Source: JAVJUV01 sp040220415 (GTDB taxonomy: Bacteria; Pseudomonadota; Alphaproteobacteria; Rhodobacterales; Rhodobacteraceae). Taken from it: a stretch of DNA of 64,000 nt. The DNA lies in the NCBI GenBank assembly GCA_040220415.1, contig JAVJUV010000167.1, positions 62,001-126,000 of the forward strand, given 5' to 3'. A program made the position numbers and the translations under genes. The notes beneath the pieces were generated by a model. That model had not been told where the DNA came from, did not search any database, and saw only the letters and a program-made list of their open reading frames with translations. How positions within the stretch are numbered: position 1 is the stretch's first letter; each line of letters begins with the position of its first letter. Shown in pieces: positions 63,401 to 64,000 of this stretch.

Positions 63401-64000
63401 CCGGACTGCCACCGGATGTCGGCACCCCCGGTGACGACTTCGCCAAGGGCGCGGGTTGCCTCGGGGTTTCCGAGATCCAGCGACGCGGCTTCGAAGCCAA
63501 GCGTGGCTGTGACCGACCGCGCCGGGCTGGACGTAATCCGTCCATCGCCCGAAAGAGAGATGGACTGGGCCGAAAACCCTGCCCGTTCGAGGCCGGACAC
63601 CAGGAAGTTGCCGGTCCACCTGTCGTTTTCCGCGGCATCGAAACGAACATCGAGGTCCACGCGGCCGACGCGGGTTTCCGGGCCGGGAAGCGGCAGAAGA
63701 ACCGGCCCGTCGTCGGCAGCGATGTCGCCCGTGATCTTGATCTCGTCCGGCAATCCGTCGCTGCCGATGCGCACTTCGCCTGCCAGACGGATCGCCGCGG
63801 CCGAGATGTCGAGGTCTTCGACGTCGGTGCGGCCATCCGGATAGGTGGTTATCCTGGCGCCCAGTTGCACGGCCGTTCCGAAGAATTCCTGGTATTCGTC
63901 ATTGAAGATCGGAGCGATATCGCCGGAGAGATCCGCCACGATCTGCAACGTGCCCGGTTCGCTGTCCTGCGGTGTGGAGGTGGTGATGCGTCCCGTCAGA
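60493..64000 (-). CDS. tamB: TamB-like translocation and assembly module protein (C-terminal part)
   Basis: The frame is open to the window edge, so the N-terminus lies beyond 64000; 1,169 C-terminal residues are visible. Very long beta-rich protein built from repeated strand units, ending in the DUF490/TamB C-terminal domain with segments such as LFIRGRGLESEFGGELRI, RGRLDILGQRLALEEATVTI, YAINVTVAGPVTNPEI and the final aromatic FGVYFERDY. It spans the periplasm and, with TamA, helps outer-membrane protein assembly and probably lipid transport. The tamA gene, expected on the far side, is outside the window. Confidence 0.93.
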   Translation of the reverse strand, partial: LTGRITTSTPQDSEPGTLQIVADLSGDIAPIFNDEYQEFFGTAVQLGARITTYPDGRTDVEDLDISAAAIRLAGEVRIGSDGLPDEIKITGDIAADDGPVLLPLPGPETRVGRVDLDVRFDAAENDRWTGNFLVSGLERAGFSAQSISLSGDGRITSSPARSVTATLGFEAASLDLGNPEATRALGEVVTGGADIRWQSGGPVRLASLTIDGESYGLEGNADITFGPNGPSIEGSTNVTAEDLAAFSGIAGRTLGGRIDFDTTFDVEPLAGFFDMTAVGDSENLIVSQPQADRILDGTARLNFEARRDRSGISATLTTLETPNASLTGQASLKSGGSVVSLSGSLQDASILLPEVVGPISLNVRADEDADRVWTWQVETSLQGASLNARGNAVNVFQTPVISGSGRVEAEDLAHFAALIGRPVAGALASDFSGEVVADLSRVSANLTGTATDLETGYPEADALLAGAVDFDIDAAKAGNIVTLGESSISGPWIALRASGALVPEVGKFDVSGRLTDASRLLQGAPSEAVEFAAKGQQDGRDWQIETNVSGAGLSLSADGVALDPLGQTAEFDGEIRANADDLSILSDLVGQSLAGRLSLNATGRATADLSRFDLAATATGGGLRVGQAQADRLLAGDLAARLDASRNGGSIDIGELSLSTGLATVNASGSLAADGSDIDLSARLSDISSFAPGFSGPATIEGTIGQAADATYQIDLNVNGPGDAAVSASGSVAPDFQSVNLGIDGRVPLGILNEFIAPRAVSGMVGFQFRMDGPPALASLNGQASSTGARFIDPTLGFVLNQTTLTASVSGARAQLALTAQVENGGAISVQGPVSLTAPFDAGLEIALNDVVLKDARLYETSLAGNVALTGPLAGGARIAGDIRLGETTIRIPSSGLGGAGAVPEITHLKERPPVRETRRRAGLLQETTAGQTASGPGFPLDIRISAPNRLFIRGRGLESEFGGELRITGNTNDVIPIGGFNLVRGRLDILGQRLALEEATVTIQGSFLPVVRIRATTQTDEYAINVTVAGPVTNPEITFSSDPDLPQEEVLARLIFGRGLDTLSPFQAARLALAVRTLAGQGGEGIVGSIRQGAGLADLDVTVDEAGNAAVTAGAYLGENLYTDVTVGAGGETELNLNLDLSQSFTLKGSVTNEGDTAFGVYFERDY

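Overview
The window looks like a chromosomal segment of a Rhodobacterales (roseobacter-group) alphaproteobacterium. The grounds are high GC with dense overlapping ATGA/GTGA gene junctions, a taurine-pyruvate aminotransferase / sulfoacetaldehyde acetyltransferase set under a MocR-type TauR regulator, phosphatidylcholine synthase, HspQ, a one-polypeptide DppD-DppF-type ATPase and candidate CtrA (TTAA-N7-TTAA) boxes. I see no rRNA, tRNA, CRISPR, insertion sequence or prophage. It reads as core and metabolic chromosome rather than a genomic island.

Layout. 1-2835: end of a peptide ABC transporter (permease C-terminus plus fused double ATPase). 2926-4446: DUF924 protein and exonuclease III. 4483-7715: four tightly coupled genes (Tat-exported flavin oxidase, small membrane protein, two uncharacterised membrane-anchored proteins). 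7858-9623: thioredoxin-TPR protein, Lon-substrate-binding-domain protein, Trm112-like protein, convergent with a UbiH-type hydroxylase. 10929-16306: amidase, DapC-like aminotransferase, FtsK. 16358-19241: FemAB/GNAT protein, small membrane peptide, LolA, SLT lipoprotein, HspQ. 19275-26710: gamma-glutamyltransferase, an RsbW/STAS pair, fRMsr, RluA-type synthase, a conserved unknown, a glutathionyl-hydroquinone reductase, a degenerate receiver protein and an MltB-type transglycosylase.

27374-39289 is the sulfonate/C2 region: tpa, a DMT transporter, thiamine pyrophosphokinase, a very acidic protein, tauR, xsc, ackA, pta and a citrate synthase. Taurine nitrogen is removed by Tpa. Sulfoacetaldehyde is converted by ThDP-dependent Xsc to sulfite and acetyl phosphate, which AckA or Pta turns into ATP/acetate or acetyl-CoA, and citrate synthase takes acetyl-CoA on. 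The tpa and xsc promoters carry matching direct repeats with the same 13-bp spacer, which I read as TauR sites. 39291-44089 holds pcs, xerC, a DUF484 gene, a GlcD-type dehydrogenase and an MBL-fold protein with an altered metal motif. 44141-48188 is the glycerol unit (glpR divergent from glpD-glpK). 48301-59379 is a complete glycogen operon, glgP-glgB-glgC-glgA-glgX-pgm. 59482 to the end has rlmH, rsfS and the C-terminal 1,169 residues of tamB.

The most notable observations are: an in-frame amber codon that separates the catalytic PLP-lysine segment of glgP from its N-terminal part; the conserved TauR repeat pairs joining physically separated taurine genes; the uncharacterised Tat-flavin-oxidase operon; a perfect CtrA box before a receiver protein that has lost key pocket residues; and a four-copy 11-bp direct repeat upstream of the DMT transporter.
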